From contig CAMPIG010000067.1 of assembly GCA_946886255.1 (NCBI GenBank), positions 1-15,050 on the forward strand: a DNA stretch of 15,050 nucleotides. Reading direction: 5' to 3'. This document shows, in pieces, positions 14,534-15,050 of this stretch (position 1 is its first letter; the number at the start of each line of letters is the position of its first letter). A program made the position numbers and the translations under genes. The DNA is from an uncultured Cellvibrio sp. Lineage in GTDB: Bacteria; Pseudomonadota; Gammaproteobacteria; Pseudomonadales; Cellvibrionaceae. The notes under the pieces were generated by a model. It did not search any database. It saw nothing but the letters and a program-made list of their open reading frames with translations, and was not told the DNA's origin.

Positions 14534-15050
14534 ATTGTAGTTTTCCGGGGTGAGATAGGGAACTACAACAAGAGCGACCGCACACTTCTCCAGTGCCAAA
14601 TTGTAGTTTTCCGGGGTGAGATAGGGAACTACAACTGGAGGTGTCACTGAAAGACGTAGTTCAAAATTGTAGTTTTCCGGGGTGAGATAGGGAACTACAA
14701 CTGGGAACGCCGCGACAAGCGCGCAGGTGAAATTGTAGTTTTCCGGGGTGAGATAGGGAACTACAACATTGCAGTCGATGGCATCGTATCCGGTCCGATT
14801 GTAGTTTTCCGGGGTGAGATAGGGAACTACAACACTGATTCAATCGTTATGATGAACAGCACCATTGTAGTTTTCCGGGGTGAGATAGGGAACTACAACA
14901 AAAACGCAGGCAGAATGTAATGGCTATTAATTGTAGTTTTCCGGGGTGAGATAGGGAACTACAACCAGACCACGCCCACATTGTGCTTACCTTTTATTGT
15001 AGTTTTCCGGGGTGAGATAGGGAACTACAACATTGCAGTCGATGGCATCG
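14534..15050 (-). CRISPR. Type II-C CRISPR array (8 repeats seen, continues past the window)
   Basis: Eight identical 36-bp repeats begin at 14534, 14600, 14666, 14732, 14798, 14864, 14930 and 14996, a constant 66-bp period with 30-bp spacers. Seven spacers are complete; the eighth is cut by the window end after 19 bases. On the plus strand each repeat starts ATTGTAGTTTTCC and ends GGGAACTACAAC, with terminal inverted repeats. In crRNA sense (minus strand) it starts GTTGTAG and ends CTACAAT, like the Neisseria repeat; the anti-repeat supports this strand. Even the repeat nearest cas2 is undegenerate. Transcription runs toward cas2 and the leader should be beyond the right edge. The last six bases of each repeat, TACAAT, resemble a -10 box, as in Neisseria arrays with repeat-borne promoters. 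Confidence 0.98.
14996..15050. repeat. Second copy of a repeat-plus-spacer unit (first copy 14732-14786)
   Basis: The 55 bases here are identical to 14732-14786. That covers a whole CRISPR repeat plus the first 19 bases of the next spacer, which starts ATTGCAGTCGATGGC in both places. The offset is 264 bp, exactly four repeat-spacer units. The rest of the second spacer copy is outside the window. Confidence 0.95.

Noticed and set aside
14661..14843. A 60-codon minus-strand open frame with a repeating CSSLSHPGKLQ pattern.
   Set aside because: It is a translation of the CRISPR repeats; the 66-bp period is a multiple of three, so the frame stays open.
14570..15050. Self-targeting spacers matching genes in this window.
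   Set aside because: By eye, none of the seven complete spacers matches another part of the window; a full search was not possible.

Overview
This window looks like an accessory or defence-type region from a proteobacterial chromosome, most likely a gammaproteobacterium. The pointers are a periplasmic endonuclease I of the EndA/Vvn type, a Neisseria-like type II-C Cas9, and Gram-negative lipoprotein and inner-membrane signals. I cannot name a genus. There are no rRNA, tRNA, transposase or integrase genes. Composition is patchy: genes at about 2458-4110 and 6962-7852 are visibly AT-rich, while the nuclease at 5949-6872 and the cas genes are not, which suggests piecemeal acquisition.

Left part (1-5633). 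A small membrane-anchored protein of unknown function (290-859, minus) lies divergent from a two-gene toxin-immunity cassette. The cassette has an AHH/HNH-superfamily nuclease (1049-1777) followed two bases later by an Imm11/DUF1629-like immunity protein (1780-2355). Converging on it is a two-gene minus-strand operon: an Asn/His-rich multi-pass membrane protein (3418-4110, TTG start) followed by an AbiTii-type abortive-infection protein (2458-3375). Both proteins carry a short G/N/Q-rich motif. This is my best candidate for an under-described system here. A gene-free stretch of about 0.4 kb and a lipoprotein of unknown function (4521-5633, minus) follow.

Middle part (5949-9518). This holds a secreted endonuclease I with a C-terminal Ada-like Cys/His module, an AT-rich multi-pass membrane protein of unknown function, another gene-free stretch of about 0.4 kb, and a membrane-anchored transglutaminase-like protein on the minus strand.

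Right part (9877-15050). This is a complete type II-C CRISPR-Cas locus apart from the far end of its array. A compact tracrRNA is encoded on the minus strand just upstream of cas9. Then come cas9 (1082 aa from the ATG at 10000), cas1 (GTG start inside the end of cas9), cas2, and an array of 36-bp repeats with 30-bp spacers that runs off the window. The tracrRNA anti-repeat fixes the crRNA sense as the minus strand, so the array is transcribed toward the cas genes. A hairpin with a T-tract at 14500-14522 is placed to end pre-crRNA. Cas1-Cas2 would add spacers, tracrRNA would pair with the repeat for RNase III processing, and Cas9 would cut targets. Points of interest are a duplicated spacer 264 bp apart, changed PAM-contact positions relative to Neisseria Cas9, a short tracrRNA, and a probable cas9 5' leader antisense to tracrRNA.
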